From: Paraburkholderia elongata
GTDB lineage: Bacteria > Pseudomonadota > Gammaproteobacteria > Burkholderiales > Burkholderiaceae
Length of the DNA stretch: 64,000 bases
Direction of reading: 5' to 3'
Assembly (NCBI RefSeq): GCF_013177735.1
Contig: NZ_WOEZ01000044.1
Span: 1 to 64,000 of the forward strand
Under the pieces are notes generated by a model, which searched no databases, was not told the origin of the DNA, and was given only the letters and a program-made list of their open reading frames with translations. This document shows positions 27,605-37,109 of this stretch, in pieces. The translations under genes and the position numbers were made by a program. Within the stretch, counting starts at the first letter, position 1, and each line of letters starts with the position of its first letter.

Positions 27605-28666
27605 ATGGAAGTCGGAATTCTTTGCGTTCTTCAGAACTTCGAGAATCGGATGACGGACACCGAGCTCTATGAGACGGATATGGACATCCTCGTCAGTGCT
27701 GAGAAGCTCGGGTTCGATTCGGTCGCGGTAGTCGAACATCATTTTTCGAACTACGGGATGGCTCCGGACAACATGCAGATTTTGAGTTACGTGGCAGCCA
27801 AGACGTCGACCATCAAGTTGATGACCGGCGCAGTGATTCTTCCTTGGAACAACCCACTGCGGGTCGTCGAGAAAATGATTCTTCTGGATCATTTGAGCGG
27901 GGGGCGCGCCCGGTTCGGCATGGGGCGAGGGCTGGCGCGCCGCGAATATGAGACTTTCGGTATTCCGATGTCGGAGGCTCGCGACCGCTTTGAAGAGGCC
28001 GCACACATGATCCTCGAAGGGTTGGAGACGGGAATCGTCGAAGGCGAGGGTCCTTACTACAAGCAGATGCGTACAGAGGTGCGCCCGGGGCCGTTGAATA
28101 GTTTCAAGGATCGCCGATATTGCGTAGCGATGTCCCCGGAGTCGATTCCGCTGGCCATCGACACCGGCTCGACCATGTTGTCGTTTGCGCAGAAGCCTTG
28201 GGCCGAGATGGCGCCACACTTCGATTTCTATCGAAAGGGGTATGCCGAGAAGTGGGACCGTCCAGCGCCCGCACCGATTTGCGTCGACTTTGTGTTTTGT
28301 GATGAAAGCGCCGAGCGAGCCGAAGAATTGGCCCGTGAGTACATCGCGAACTACTACAAGACCATCCTGGTCCACTACGAATTCGCCGGCGAACATTTCG
28401 ACAAGAAAGTTTATGGCAAGTACGCGAAGGACGCCGAAGTCCTCCGGCAGGTTGGATATGACGCTGCCGCAAAAGCTTTCGTGGACGTCAACACTTGGGG
28501 GACACCGACCCAGATCCTCGAAAAGCTCGAGCAGCGCAAAAAGGAGATCGGTGACTTCGCCCTGACGATCGAGGTGAGTTATGGCGGCATGCCCAAGGGC
28601 GTAGCGCGTAAGAACATGGAGCTCTTTGCCAAGTCCGTATTGCCGGAACTGCACAGCTGGCAATAG
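27605..28666 (+). CDS. Luciferase-like (LLM class) flavin-dependent oxidoreductase
   Basis: This 353-residue bacterial-luciferase-fold protein has VAVVEHHFSNYGMAPDNMQILSYVAAKT and LDHLSGGRARFGMGRGLARREYETFGIP. LLM proteins use reduced FMN or F420 and include type II Baeyer-Villiger monooxygenases such as diketocamphane monooxygenases. With an FMN reductase encoded at 11469, a two-component monooxygenase role is plausible (inference). It is preceded by a GAGGTG ribosome-binding site and followed by the acyl-CoA synthetase gene. Confidence 0.9.
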   Translation: MEVGILCVLQNFENRMTDTELYETDMDILVSAEKLGFDSVAVVEHHFSNYGMAPDNMQILSYVAAKTSTIKLMTGAVILPWNNPLRVVEKMILLDHLSGGRARFGMGRGLARREYETFGIPMSEARDRFEEAAHMILEGLETGIVEGEGPYYKQMRTEVRPGPLNSFKDRRYCVAMSPESIPLAIDTGSTMLSFAQKPWAEMAPHFDFYRKGYAEKWDRPAPAPICVDFVFCDESAERAEELAREYIANYYKTILVHYEFAGEHFDKKVYGKYAKDAEVLRQVGYDAAAKAFVDVNTWGTPTQILEKLEQRKKEIGDFALTIEVSYGGMPKGVARKNMELFAKSVLPELHSWQ

Positions 28667-28739
28667 CGGCACTGCGTGTTTGGTCCTCTGCCGAGCGATC
28701 GATTCAAGATCGTCTCCCTGACAACGACCACGACCATCT

Positions 28740-30338
28740 ATGCGCCACCAACATGATCGGCGAAACCGAGCCGACATCGTAGACGGCGGCGCGCAAACGG
28801 ATCACGAGTTAAACGTGGAAACGCTGAGCGATAAAGTGAGGAAGTGGGCGGCGACTCGGCCGGACCTCGTTCTGGTCTGGGCGGGTGACGTCTCTGTAAC
28901 AAGCCGACAGCTGGATAGTCGTGCCAACCAGGTGGCCAATGGGTTGCGGAAAGAAGGCGTGGCTCGCGAGGGAAGGATTGCGATTCTTTCCAAGAACACG
29001 CCGGTTTTCTATGAGCTGCTCGTTGGTGCCGAGCGTGCCGAGGCTGTTCTGGTGCCGATTAATTACCGGCTCAGCGCGAGAGAGATCCTGTTCGTTCTCG
29101 ATGACGCGGGGGTGGAAGTTCTATTCGTCTCGTCTGAATTGGAGCCCGTTTTCCGTCAGATCGCGGCGTCCGCCAAGACGGTCAAGAAATGCATCGTCAT
29201 CGATGCAGCTCAAGGGTACGAGGTGTGGCGGCGTCCTCAGAATGACCGGGATCCGCATCGGCCCGTCGCCGGCGATGCTGTGTCGGTTCAAATGTACACA
29301 TCCGGAACCACTGGTACACCGAAGGGCGTGTTGTTGACCCACGCCAATATCGTCGCTGCGCTAGGGAGCGCGGCCGCCGCCTGGGGCCCTTGGCACACTC
29401 GCGACGTCCTGTTGGTCACCATGCCGCAGTACCACATCGGGGCGAGCATCTGGGGAATGATGGGTCTGTGGCTCGGTGTGCCCGGGGTCCTGATGCGCGA
29501 ATTCGTCCCTGACGAGGCCCTGCGGCTCATCCAGATACACCGCGCCACGAAGGCGCAGCTGGCTGCCGTGATGATGCGCATGATGCTCGACGATCCTGCG
29601 ATGACCGAAGTCGATCTGTCGTCTCTCGAGCTGATCATCTATGGTGCGTCGCCCGCACCACTGGAACTGATCCGGCGCGCGCGCCAAGAGTTCGGTTGCG
29701 GCATCGCGCAAGGTTACGGCATGACAGAAGTCGCCGGGTCCTTGACGTATCTTGCGCCGCGCGACCACGAAGAGGAAATCGGCGAACGGTTGAAGTCGGC
29801 GGGGCGCCCCGTGGAAGGCGTCGAGATCAGGATCGTCGATCCGCAGGGCGCCACACTACCTGAAGGTTCGATCGGGGAAGTGGTTTGCCGGTCCGCGCAG
29901 GTTACGCCCGGTTATTGGAGCCTGCCGGACGCCACCGCGCAGTGTTTGCGCGACGGCTGGTTTCATACCGGCGACCTGGGTCGTATCGACTCTGACGGCT
30001 ATCTGTATATCTGCGATCGCCTGAAGGACATGATCGTTTCCGGGGGCGAGAACATCTATCCGGCAGAGGTCGAAGCCGTATTGAGCGCCCATCCGGCCGT
30101 GCGGGAGGTTGCAGTATTCGGCGTGCCCGATCAGCGCTGGGGCGAATCTCCCAAGGCCGTTGTGGTGCTCAACACGGATGCAACCGCGTCGCCCGAGGGC
30201 CTCATCGAGTTCGTACGTGCACGCCTCGCTCGCTACAAGGCCCCTCGATCCATCGAATTTGTCGCTTCGCTCCCGCGCAACGCCTCAGGAAAGGTGCTGA
30301 AGCGCGAATTGAGGAAAGCGTACTCGACTGGCAGATAA
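28740..30338 (+). CDS. AMP-dependent acyl-CoA synthetase/ligase
   Basis: This 532-residue adenylate-forming enzyme activates a carboxylic acid to its CoA thioester. It has the P-loop-like MYTSGTTGTPKGVLLTH (185-201), QGYGMTE, GWFHTGDLGRIDSDGYLYICDRLKDMIVSGGENIYP and the C-terminal catalytic lysine in SGKVLKRELRK. The start is uncertain, since ATG 28740 lacks a good ribosome-binding site and GTG 28815 is possible. It precedes SnoaL-like and enoyl-CoA hydratase genes and probably begins the CoA-dependent half of the pathway. Confidence 0.92.
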   Translation: MRHQHDRRNRADIVDGGAQTDHELNVETLSDKVRKWAATRPDLVLVWAGDVSVTSRQLDSRANQVANGLRKEGVAREGRIAILSKNTPVFYELLVGAERAEAVLVPINYRLSAREILFVLDDAGVEVLFVSSELEPVFRQIAASAKTVKKCIVIDAAQGYEVWRRPQNDRDPHRPVAGDAVSVQMYTSGTTGTPKGVLLTHANIVAALGSAAAAWGPWHTRDVLLVTMPQYHIGASIWGMMGLWLGVPGVLMREFVPDEALRLIQIHRATKAQLAAVMMRMMLDDPAMTEVDLSSLELIIYGASPAPLELIRRARQEFGCGIAQGYGMTEVAGSLTYLAPRDHEEEIGERLKSAGRPVEGVEIRIVDPQGATLPEGSIGEVVCRSAQVTPGYWSLPDATAQCLRDGWFHTGDLGRIDSDGYLYICDRLKDMIVSGGENIYPAEVEAVLSAHPAVREVAVFGVPDQRWGESPKAVVVLNTDATASPEGLIEFVRARLARYKAPRSIEFVASLPRNASGKVLKRELRKAYSTGR

Positions 30339-30356
30339 GAAGTTAGGAGACAAGCA

Positions 30357-30779
30357 ATGACTGATACATATCAAGCGACGCGGGAAATGCTTGATCGCGA
30401 AGCGATTCGAGATCTCGTCGTCTGTTATTACGACGCGGTGTGGAGGGACGACATCGAAACGATTGTCGGTCTTTTTATAGAGCACGGCAGTATCGATGTC
30501 CTCAATGGCCCCCTGGCTAGGCAGGACGTCTGTGGTCACGAGCAGCTGCGCGCCTTCTATAAGGCTGGCATCTCAAAGATGAGCCCACGCCCCTTTGGCC
30601 ATAACCACCTCGTGGAATTGCTCGACGAGGGGCGCGCCAGCGGCCGGTCTTACGTCGAATTGCGCAACTCGAAGGATTATTCCTGGATAAGTGCTGTCGT
30701 CTACACCGACGAGTATGTCAAGGTTGATTCAAGCTGGAAGTTTTTGAAGCGGTGCGCCGAAATGAAGTATGTCGGCTAG
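30357..30779 (+). CDS. SnoaL/NTF2-like fold protein
   Basis: This 140-residue single-domain protein has REAIRDLVVCYYDAVWRDDIETIVGLF at the start and WKFLKRCAEM at the end, typical of SnoaL-like polyketide-cyclase/dehydratase folds. It has a GGAGA ribosome-binding site and lies 18 bp after the acyl-CoA synthetase gene. Family members include isomerases such as ketosteroid isomerase, lyases and hydrolases. Which reaction it performs is not evident. Confidence 0.82.
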   Translation: MTDTYQATREMLDREAIRDLVVCYYDAVWRDDIETIVGLFIEHGSIDVLNGPLARQDVCGHEQLRAFYKAGISKMSPRPFGHNHLVELLDEGRASGRSYVELRNSKDYSWISAVVYTDEYVKVDSSWKFLKRCAEMKYVG

Positions 30780-30833
30780 GACCGTCTTCTTGCGAACCAT
30801 GATGATCGTATCTGTACATAGCGCAGGTCTTGC

Positions 30834-31643
30834 ATGAACTACACGAAATACGAAGCGCTGGAAGTCGTGCGCCGTGGCAACGTTTTGCATGTCACGTTGA
30901 ATCGCCCGGACGCTCTGAATGCAATCAATCGTCAGGCCTTGACGGAGCTATCGACGGTGTTCATCAAAGCATCGATGGACGCCGAGGTGGACGTAGTCGT
31001 CTTGACTGGTGCGGGCCGGGCGTTCTCCGCGGGAGGCGACTGGAACTGGATGCTGGAACAGATTCGCGATCCGCAACAGTTCCACGAAGGATTGGTCAAT
31101 GCGAAGCGGATGCTCTACAGCATCATCGATTGCGAAAAGCCCATCGTCTGCCGTCTGAACGGCGACGCGGTTGGAATGGGCTGTACGCTCGCTTTGGCTT
31201 GCGACTTCGTCATCGCCGATGATCGCGCTCGGCTCGCTGATCCCCATGTGCGTGTCGGTCTGGTGACGGGAGATGGCGGGGCGACCCTTTGGTCTTACTT
31301 CGTTGGCCATATGCGGGCAAAGAAGTATCTGTTGACCGGCGACTTCATCGAAGCCGGGAAAGCGGAAGCGATTGGTCTTATCACTGCCGCGGTTCCAGCG
31401 GACGAACTCGATGTGTGCGTTGCCTCTTTGGTCAAAAAATTGGCCACCGGTCCCACGCGCGCTGTGGCATGGAGCAAGGCGGTCATCAATATCGGCCTGC
31501 GACAAGCCTTGTCGGCCTCGCTGGATGCCGCGCTTTCGTATGAGGCGCTGTCCAATCAGACGGCCGATCACAAGGCAGCCGTCGAAGCGTTCCTAAAGGG
31601 AGAGAAGCCTTCCTTTGCGAGCGCCGCCCGGTTCGCAGGATGA
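30834..31643 (+). CDS. Enoyl-CoA hydratase/isomerase family protein
   Basis: This 269-residue crotonase-fold protein has the oxyanion-hole segments GAGRAFSAGGDWNWM and GDAVGMGCTLALACDFVIAD, followed by DPHVRVGLVTGDGGATLW. It should hydrate or isomerise an enoyl-CoA. It is one of two crotonases flanking the ACAD at 31672-32916, and a MaoC-type hydratase is nearby, so this half of the island has several hydration options. Confidence 0.9.
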   Translation: MNYTKYEALEVVRRGNVLHVTLNRPDALNAINRQALTELSTVFIKASMDAEVDVVVLTGAGRAFSAGGDWNWMLEQIRDPQQFHEGLVNAKRMLYSIIDCEKPIVCRLNGDAVGMGCTLALACDFVIADDRARLADPHVRVGLVTGDGGATLWSYFVGHMRAKKYLLTGDFIEAGKAEAIGLITAAVPADELDVCVASLVKKLATGPTRAVAWSKAVINIGLRQALSASLDAALSYEALSNQTADHKAAVEAFLKGEKPSFASAARFAG

Positions 31644-31671
31644 CAACGCCACCGTATCCAAAGGAGTCGCC

Positions 31672-32916
31672 ATGGATTTTGTAGATTCCCCCGAGCAGGC
31701 AGAATTTCGGGCCCAAGCACGTGCATGGCTTGCCGAGCACGCGCCGCGAGAACTGTATGAAGTCCTGAAATCGGCGAGCTACGGTGATGCCATCCTCGAG
31801 TCGCCCGAAATGATTGCGGCGTCGAAAGCGTGGCAGAGAAAAAAACAGGCTGCCGGCTGGGCGTGCATTCATTGGCCTCGCGAATACGGCGGACGCGACG
31901 CGACCCCGATCGAGCAAGTGATCTGGCAGGAGGAGGAGGGCGTCTACGGCTTGCTGAACAAGATAGTCATGACCGGGCAGGGTATCTGTGCGCCTACGCT
32001 CATCTCCTGGGCCACCGAAGAGCAGAAGCGGCGATTCCTGCCCAAGCTCGCCTCCGGTGAGGAAATCTGGTGCCAGCTGTTTTCGGAACCGGCGGCCGGT
32101 TCGGACCTCGCGGGGTTGATCACGCGGGCCGAGCGGCGCGAGGGCGGTTGGCTGATCAACGGGCAGAAGGTCTGGACCAGCCATCTGCACTATGCCGACC
32201 ACGCCATTCTGCTCGCCAGAACCGATTCTTCGGTGCCCAAGCACGAAGGGTTGACGATGTTCTTCCTGGGGGCCGATACGCCGGGGCTTTCCTACCAGCC
32301 CATCAAACAGATCACGGGGCAATCCGGATTCAACGAGGTGTTCCTGACCGACGTCTTCATTCCGGACAGTCAGCGGCTGGGGCCTGTCGGACATGGCTGG
32401 AGGGTGGCGTTGACCACGCTCATGAACGAACGTCTCACCGTGGGCAACGGGGGCATGCCCACGGGTTTCAAGGAGCTGTTCTCATACTGCTGCATGGCGG
32501 AATGCAGTGGTGGGGGGAGGGCAATTGACGATCCATGGGTACGCTCGAAGCTCGCGAACTGGGCGGTTCGCACGAGCGGTCTGAGGCACACCGCGTCGCG
32601 CAGCATTTCCGCACTCTGCAAGGGACAGGCTCCCGGTCCGGAGGGGTCCATCGGCAAGCTGGTCGCCGGCACGACGATGCAGGAGATTGCGATGTTCGCG
32701 ATCGATCTTCAGAGTGAACTAGGTGTGCAGCAGGGCGAGCAGGCACCGGCTGACGGACGCTTTCAAGCCATGCTGCTGCGTTCGGCTGGCACCCGCATCG
32801 AGGGGGGAACGGACGAAATCCTGCGCGGCATTATTGCTGAACGAGTTCTGGGTCTGCCTCCCGATGTGAGGGCCGATAAAGGCATTCCGTTCAACAAGAT
32901 TCCCACTGGCCGATAG
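31672..32916 (+). CDS. Acyl-CoA dehydrogenase
   Basis: This 414-residue ACAD starts MDFVDSPEQAEFRAQARAWL at ATG 31672 with an AAGGAG ribosome-binding site. It has WCQLFSEPAAGSDLAGL and IEGGTDEILRGIIAERVLGLP. It is a close paralogue of the ACAD at 10223-11476, but here it stands between two crotonase genes without a short ACAD partner. Confidence 0.93.
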   Translation: MDFVDSPEQAEFRAQARAWLAEHAPRELYEVLKSASYGDAILESPEMIAASKAWQRKKQAAGWACIHWPREYGGRDATPIEQVIWQEEEGVYGLLNKIVMTGQGICAPTLISWATEEQKRRFLPKLASGEEIWCQLFSEPAAGSDLAGLITRAERREGGWLINGQKVWTSHLHYADHAILLARTDSSVPKHEGLTMFFLGADTPGLSYQPIKQITGQSGFNEVFLTDVFIPDSQRLGPVGHGWRVALTTLMNERLTVGNGGMPTGFKELFSYCCMAECSGGGRAIDDPWVRSKLANWAVRTSGLRHTASRSISALCKGQAPGPEGSIGKLVAGTTMQEIAMFAIDLQSELGVQQGEQAPADGRFQAMLLRSAGTRIEGGTDEILRGIIAERVLGLPPDVRADKGIPFNKIPTGR

Positions 32917-32928
32917 GTCTATTTACGT

Positions 32929-33735
32929 ATGAACGCGATCACGGCGAAATTCGAACAGATCATCGTTGCTGGGCACGATGGCGTGGGAACGATCACGCTC
33001 AACAATCCCGTTCTCAAAAACGCGGCAACGCCTGCAATGGTGCGCGAAATCATGGCCGCGCTCGATGCTTTCGAGGCGCCGGACTCCGGCGTTCGCTGCA
33101 TCGTCATGAGCGGATCGGGCAACGCATTCTGTTCGGGTGGGAGCCTTCGTCCCGGTGATAGCGAAAACACCGGGCCGGCCGACGCAGGTTATACGCTCGA
33201 GGCAACGCACAATCCGTTGATCCTGCGCCTGCGCGGCTTGACAGTGCCGTTCATTACGGCTGTCAACGGAGCCGCGGTCGGCTTCGGAGCCAGTCTCGCC
33301 TTGATGGGTGACTTGGTATTGGCCGCAAGCAGCTCTTTCTTTCTTCACGGGTTCCGCAACGTTGGCTTGATTCCGGATGGTGGTGCCACCTGGATGCTGC
33401 CGCGGGTAATCGGCCGGGCTCGGGCCATGGAGATGTCGCTGCTCGGCGAGCGTTTGTCTGCCGCTCAGGCGTTCGAGTGGGGCATCGTCAACCGCGTATA
33501 CGAAGACGATGAGCTGATCGCTCAAGTGCGGCGTGTTGCCGTTTCGATTGCGACCGGACCCACACGCTCATTCGCAATCACGCGTCGGCTGTACTGGGAC
33601 GGGGCAGAGCGTTGCTTCGAGGAGCAACTCGCCGCAGAGCGTCAGGCGCAAAGGGCGGTGGGTGCGACTGAGGATTATCAGGAAGGCGTGGCGGCTTTTC
33701 GGCAACGCCGGGCGCCGGTATTCAAGGGCAGATAG
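32929..33735 (+). CDS. Enoyl-CoA hydratase/isomerase family protein
   Basis: This 268-residue crotonase has MSGSGNAFCSGGSLRPGD and NGAAVGFGASLALMGDLVLAASSSFFLHGFRNVGLIPDGGATWMLPR, both oxyanion-hole loops of the fold. It lies 12 bp after the ACAD gene. Its sequence differs clearly from the crotonase at 30834, so it is not a recent duplicate. Confidence 0.9.
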   Translation: MNAITAKFEQIIVAGHDGVGTITLNNPVLKNAATPAMVREIMAALDAFEAPDSGVRCIVMSGSGNAFCSGGSLRPGDSENTGPADAGYTLEATHNPLILRLRGLTVPFITAVNGAAVGFGASLALMGDLVLAASSSFFLHGFRNVGLIPDGGATWMLPRVIGRARAMEMSLLGERLSAAQAFEWGIVNRVYEDDELIAQVRRVAVSIATGPTRSFAITRRLYWDGAERCFEEQLAAERQAQRAVGATEDYQEGVAAFRQRRAPVFKGR

Positions 33736-33853
33736 TGCGGGCCGACATTCAACGACGCTCCTAGAAGCGTCGCGATCTGCTCGTTGCTGTACGAGAATGA
33801 CTTAATAAAAAAGGAATACTAATTACGCTTATTTTTATCAGAGGAGAGAAAGA

Positions 33854-33883
33854 ATGTTGAAAGCAATAGCTGTTTTGCGTTAA
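33854..33883 (+). other. Nine-codon mini-ORF, possible leader peptide
   Basis: The short frame MLKAIAVLR is preceded by GAGGAGAGAAAG, a strong ribosome-binding site. It lies in an unusually AT-rich 217-bp gap before the amidohydrolase gene. It could be a translated leader or the 5' remnant of a lost gene. Confidence 0.25.
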
Positions 33884-33952
33884 GAGATGTCTGATTGACG
33901 TCATTCGAATAGCGATGTCTTTAATCAAAAAGTGTTTTGGAGGTGGAGTGAG

Positions 33953-35188
33953 ATGAAAATCAAGTATGGTGTGATTAGTTCCGACTCTCACGGGCAGATA
34001 CATAAAGATGCCTTCACTCAGCGTATGTCGAAGGTCAAGTTCGGCGACCGGATTCCGCAACTCGTCGAGACGAGCGATAAGGCACACATGTCAGACCCGG
34101 TCGATCGGGTGGTCGAGCGCTGGCGTGTCAACGGGATGATCGTTGAGAAGCGCGGCGTGTCGAACTGCGCGGCTTATATGAACGATCCCATGCGCGCGAC
34201 GTTCCCGCAGCGCTGGGAAGAGGTACCGAAGGCCATCTATGATCCGATTGAGCGTCTCAAGGTACTGGCCACCGATGGAATCGACGGCGAGGTTCTCTAC
34301 CCGAATCCACCGATCCAGAACGCTACGTTCTTTCAGGGTGACGCGGAGTTCGAGTTGGCTTGTGTCCAGGCCTACAACGATGCCATGTACGAAGACTGGT
34401 ACCAGGTCAGCAAGAACTTCATCCCCCTGGCGCTCACACCTTATCTGGGCGGTCTCGACGTGACCATCGCTGAGGTCCGCCGCGTGGCGAAGATGGGCTA
34501 CAAAGGCATTCTCATCGTAGCCGAACCGGGCGAGGTGGTCGGCAAGACGCGTGGGTGGAGCGCGAGCTCCAGCTGGGGAATCGACAATGACAACTTGAAC
34601 TACAAGTTGCCGGCGTTCGCCGATCCGCATTGGTGGCCATTCTGGGAGACGTGCCAGGAATTGGACATGCCGGTTCACTGGCACGCGAATGCCGCCCTTT
34701 CATTTGGCACGTCGATGTGGAAAGGTTATGCGCGCCCACAAGCCTGGGTGGCAACGGCGCCTTCTTCGTGGTCGGCCCTTTCGCAGTTCATGCCGAATCT
34801 CGTTTTCAGCGGCGTGCTCGATCGTTTCCCAAAGCTCAAGTGGGTCCTCGCGGAATCTGGCATTGGTTGGTTCAACTACACCCTCGAATCGTTGGATCAC
34901 GAATGGGAGCGCCGTTCGCTCTGGAAGCACGGTATCAAGAATCGGCCTAGCGAACGACTAAAAGAGCAGGTTCACCTTTCGTCCTGGTTCGAGGCTGAAG
35001 GCGTGAAGGCGGTACAGATCGACAAGTCGCATCTCATGTGGCAGTCGGACTTCCCGCACAACCCGTCGACGTTTCCGATTTCCCAGCAGGTTATCGACCG
35101 ATCGTTTAGGGACATTCCGAAAGAGATCCGTGACCGCGTTCTCTACAAGAATGTATTGGATCTCTATAAGGAAGAAGAGACCCGGTAG
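33953..35188 (+). CDS. Amidohydrolase 2 (ACMSD-like) family metal-dependent hydrolase
   Basis: This 411-residue TIM-barrel hydrolase or decarboxylase begins ISSDSHGQI (the HxH position is altered) and has MPVHWHANAALSFG, FPKLKWVLAESGIGWFNYTLESLDHEW and MWQSDFPHNPSTFP with the metal-site aspartate. ATG 33953 has GGAGGTGGAG upstream. Family members decarboxylate or hydrolyse C-C or C-N bonds. A paralogue follows at 35239; the two may form a heteromer or act successively on ring-opened acids. Confidence 0.87.
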   Translation: MKIKYGVISSDSHGQIHKDAFTQRMSKVKFGDRIPQLVETSDKAHMSDPVDRVVERWRVNGMIVEKRGVSNCAAYMNDPMRATFPQRWEEVPKAIYDPIERLKVLATDGIDGEVLYPNPPIQNATFFQGDAEFELACVQAYNDAMYEDWYQVSKNFIPLALTPYLGGLDVTIAEVRRVAKMGYKGILIVAEPGEVVGKTRGWSASSSWGIDNDNLNYKLPAFADPHWWPFWETCQELDMPVHWHANAALSFGTSMWKGYARPQAWVATAPSSWSALSQFMPNLVFSGVLDRFPKLKWVLAESGIGWFNYTLESLDHEWERRSLWKHGIKNRPSERLKEQVHLSSWFEAEGVKAVQIDKSHLMWQSDFPHNPSTFPISQQVIDRSFRDIPKEIRDRVLYKNVLDLYKEEETR

Positions 35189-35238
35189 ACGGGTTTCTGC
35201 GTATTCGACATTGAATGCTTGTGGAGGAGGTGGGGATA

Positions 35239-36372
35239 ATGTCTTTTCAAATCATCAGTATAAACGAACACGTGATCGAAGCGCCGGACGTATGGACGGC
35301 GCGGATGTCCAAGGCTCAGTGGGGCGATCGGATACCGCATATTCGCACCAAGGACGACGGGACTGAGGTGTGGATGATTGACGGCGTGGAGGTCCCGCTT
35401 GTCGGATCGGGTTCGGCAGCCGCGTGCATGCCCGATCGCTCGGACGAACCGACAAAATGGCGCGACGTGCCGTCCGTTGTCACCAACGTCACGGAACGCG
35501 CAGCGTCGATGGAGGCGCAGGGTGTTGGATATGCCGTGCTCTATCCCTCCGTCGCTGGCATCGGCGGCGAGACGTTCGGAAGAATCGAGGACCCGGAGCT
35601 CGAACTGGCCTGCGTTCAAGCCTACAACGACTGGCTCATCGACGAGTGGGGGGCCAACCCGAAGTTCATCCCGCAATGCATCCTGCCGTTGTCCTCATTC
35701 GAGGCCATGCGCAGCGAGCTCATCCGTTCGGTCGAGAAAGGCCACAGGGGCGTGATTCTTCCCGGAATTCCGGACCAGGTCCGCAAAGGCGCGCCTCATA
35801 TCAACGACGCGGGTTACGACGCTGTCTGGAAGGCATGTGAGGAACTCGGCGTTCCCGTGTGCTTCCACTCCGGCATTGTGCCCTCGATGGAGCTGACGCC
35901 GTACAGTGGCTACGCTCCGGCGGTGGCGGCTGCGTTCCGTGCAATCGCCCGCCCGGTGACAGGTGCGGCGATGCTGTCCAACTTTGTCATTTCGAAGGTT
36001 TTCGAGCGCTTCCCCGGGCTGAAGGTGGTGTTCGCCGAAAGTGCAATGGGACTGACGTCGTTCACCATTGAAGGCGGCGACTATGGCTTCGGCATGTGGC
36101 GCCTCGATGAGCGCTACAGCTATAAGGCCAAGCCGTCGGATCTCTTCCGTAGCAACTGCTTTGTCGTGGGTTGGTACGACCGCGTGAACCTGAAGCATGT
36201 GGCGGAACACCTTGGCCCTGACTCGTTGCTATGGACAACGAAGTTCCCGCTCGGAACCTCTTCGTGGCCTGACGTTCAGAAGCAGGTTGAATCGTCATTC
36301 GCCGAGATTTCGGAGTCGGACAGGGCCAGGGTGCTGTGGTCCAATGCCGCTCAGTTATACAAAATAAACTGA
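35239..36372 (+). CDS. Amidohydrolase 2 (ACMSD-like) family metal-dependent hydrolase, second copy
   Basis: This 377-residue protein begins ISINEHVIEAPDVWTARM and has VPVCFHSGIVPSMELTPYSG, FPGLKVVFAESAMGLTSFTIEGGDYGFGMW and SLLWTTKFPLGTSSWPD. In the last block the usual metal-binding aspartate (SDFPH in the first copy) is replaced by TKFPL, so catalysis may be altered. GGAGGAGGTGGGG precedes ATG 35239. The spacing and shared layout with the gene at 33953 suggest an ancient tandem duplication with divergence. Confidence 0.85.
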   Translation: MSFQIISINEHVIEAPDVWTARMSKAQWGDRIPHIRTKDDGTEVWMIDGVEVPLVGSGSAAACMPDRSDEPTKWRDVPSVVTNVTERAASMEAQGVGYAVLYPSVAGIGGETFGRIEDPELELACVQAYNDWLIDEWGANPKFIPQCILPLSSFEAMRSELIRSVEKGHRGVILPGIPDQVRKGAPHINDAGYDAVWKACEELGVPVCFHSGIVPSMELTPYSGYAPAVAAAFRAIARPVTGAAMLSNFVISKVFERFPGLKVVFAESAMGLTSFTIEGGDYGFGMWRLDERYSYKAKPSDLFRSNCFVVGWYDRVNLKHVAEHLGPDSLLWTTKFPLGTSSWPDVQKQVESSFAEISESDRARVLWSNAAQLYKIN

Positions 36373-36386
36373 CTTGGGGTGACGAG

Positions 36387-36938
36387 ATGGAAGACAACGT
36401 AGAGATCGTGCGAGTAAAAGTTCAGCCCCTGACGCGGGAAGGAATGAAGCCTTACGGGGACGTGCTGGATCGTGACCATCCGATATTTCCACAGGTCGAT
36501 GCCGGACATGGCGCGGTGGCAATGGAAATCAACACGCTGGAGCACAACAGCAGTGTCAGGCAGACACTGGATCAGATGGCGATCCACGGCACTTACACGC
36601 AGAGTTTCATCGTGCTCAAGGGCTCGATGATCATGGTGTATGCGCCAGCCCCCTCCGATTTGACTGGCGATGTCGAGAAGATGGAATTCGATTACAGCCG
36701 CGTTGGCGCCTTTGTGTTGACAGAGGGCGATGTTGCACACATCGACCGAGGCGTGTGGCATGGCGCTTATGTCTTGAGCGGTGGCTGCACGTTCGTGAAT
36801 GTGACACGCAAGGACCCCGGCGAGGGGACGACCAATGTGGTGGAGGTCGATGACGAGAAGCTCGCGTACCGCAGAGAATATATCGAGCTGGTGAATCTTC
36901 GTCGACGCGACAAGAAGCAGCTCGTCCTTGAACTGTGA
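36387..36938 (+). CDS. Ureidoglycolate lyase-like cupin protein
   Basis: This 183-residue cupin resembles the AllA/ureidoglycolate lyase family: REGMKPYGDVLDRDHP at the start, SFIVLKGSMIMVYAP in the middle, and HIDRGVWHGAYVLSGGCTFVNVTR near the end. There are no other allantoin genes nearby, so a real ureidoglycolate role is unlikely. It probably acts as a lyase on a pathway intermediate made by the preceding amidohydrolases (inference). Confidence 0.72.
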   Translation: MEDNVEIVRVKVQPLTREGMKPYGDVLDRDHPIFPQVDAGHGAVAMEINTLEHNSSVRQTLDQMAIHGTYTQSFIVLKGSMIMVYAPAPSDLTGDVEKMEFDYSRVGAFVLTEGDVAHIDRGVWHGAYVLSGGCTFVNVTRKDPGEGTTNVVEVDDEKLAYRREYIELVNLRRRDKKQLVLEL

Positions 36939-37109
36939 CTCCGGTTAGTGACGGAGGAAGGGCCGCCTGGTCGCGTCACAGGATTACCACTCGAGACTTG
37001 CGGCCCTTGGTTTGCGGAGCTTTTCTCTTGTGCTCCTTTCCGTACGGCTACGACGATGGTTGCGACTGCCTGTCGGCGTCGCAAACTATTTGACAACTTT
37101 GGAGACGAT

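Noticed and set aside
30921..30934. Extra copy of the 14-bp array motif
   Set aside because: Only the half GCAATCAAT matches, inside the enoyl-CoA hydratase coding sequence, and it lacks the inverted arm.
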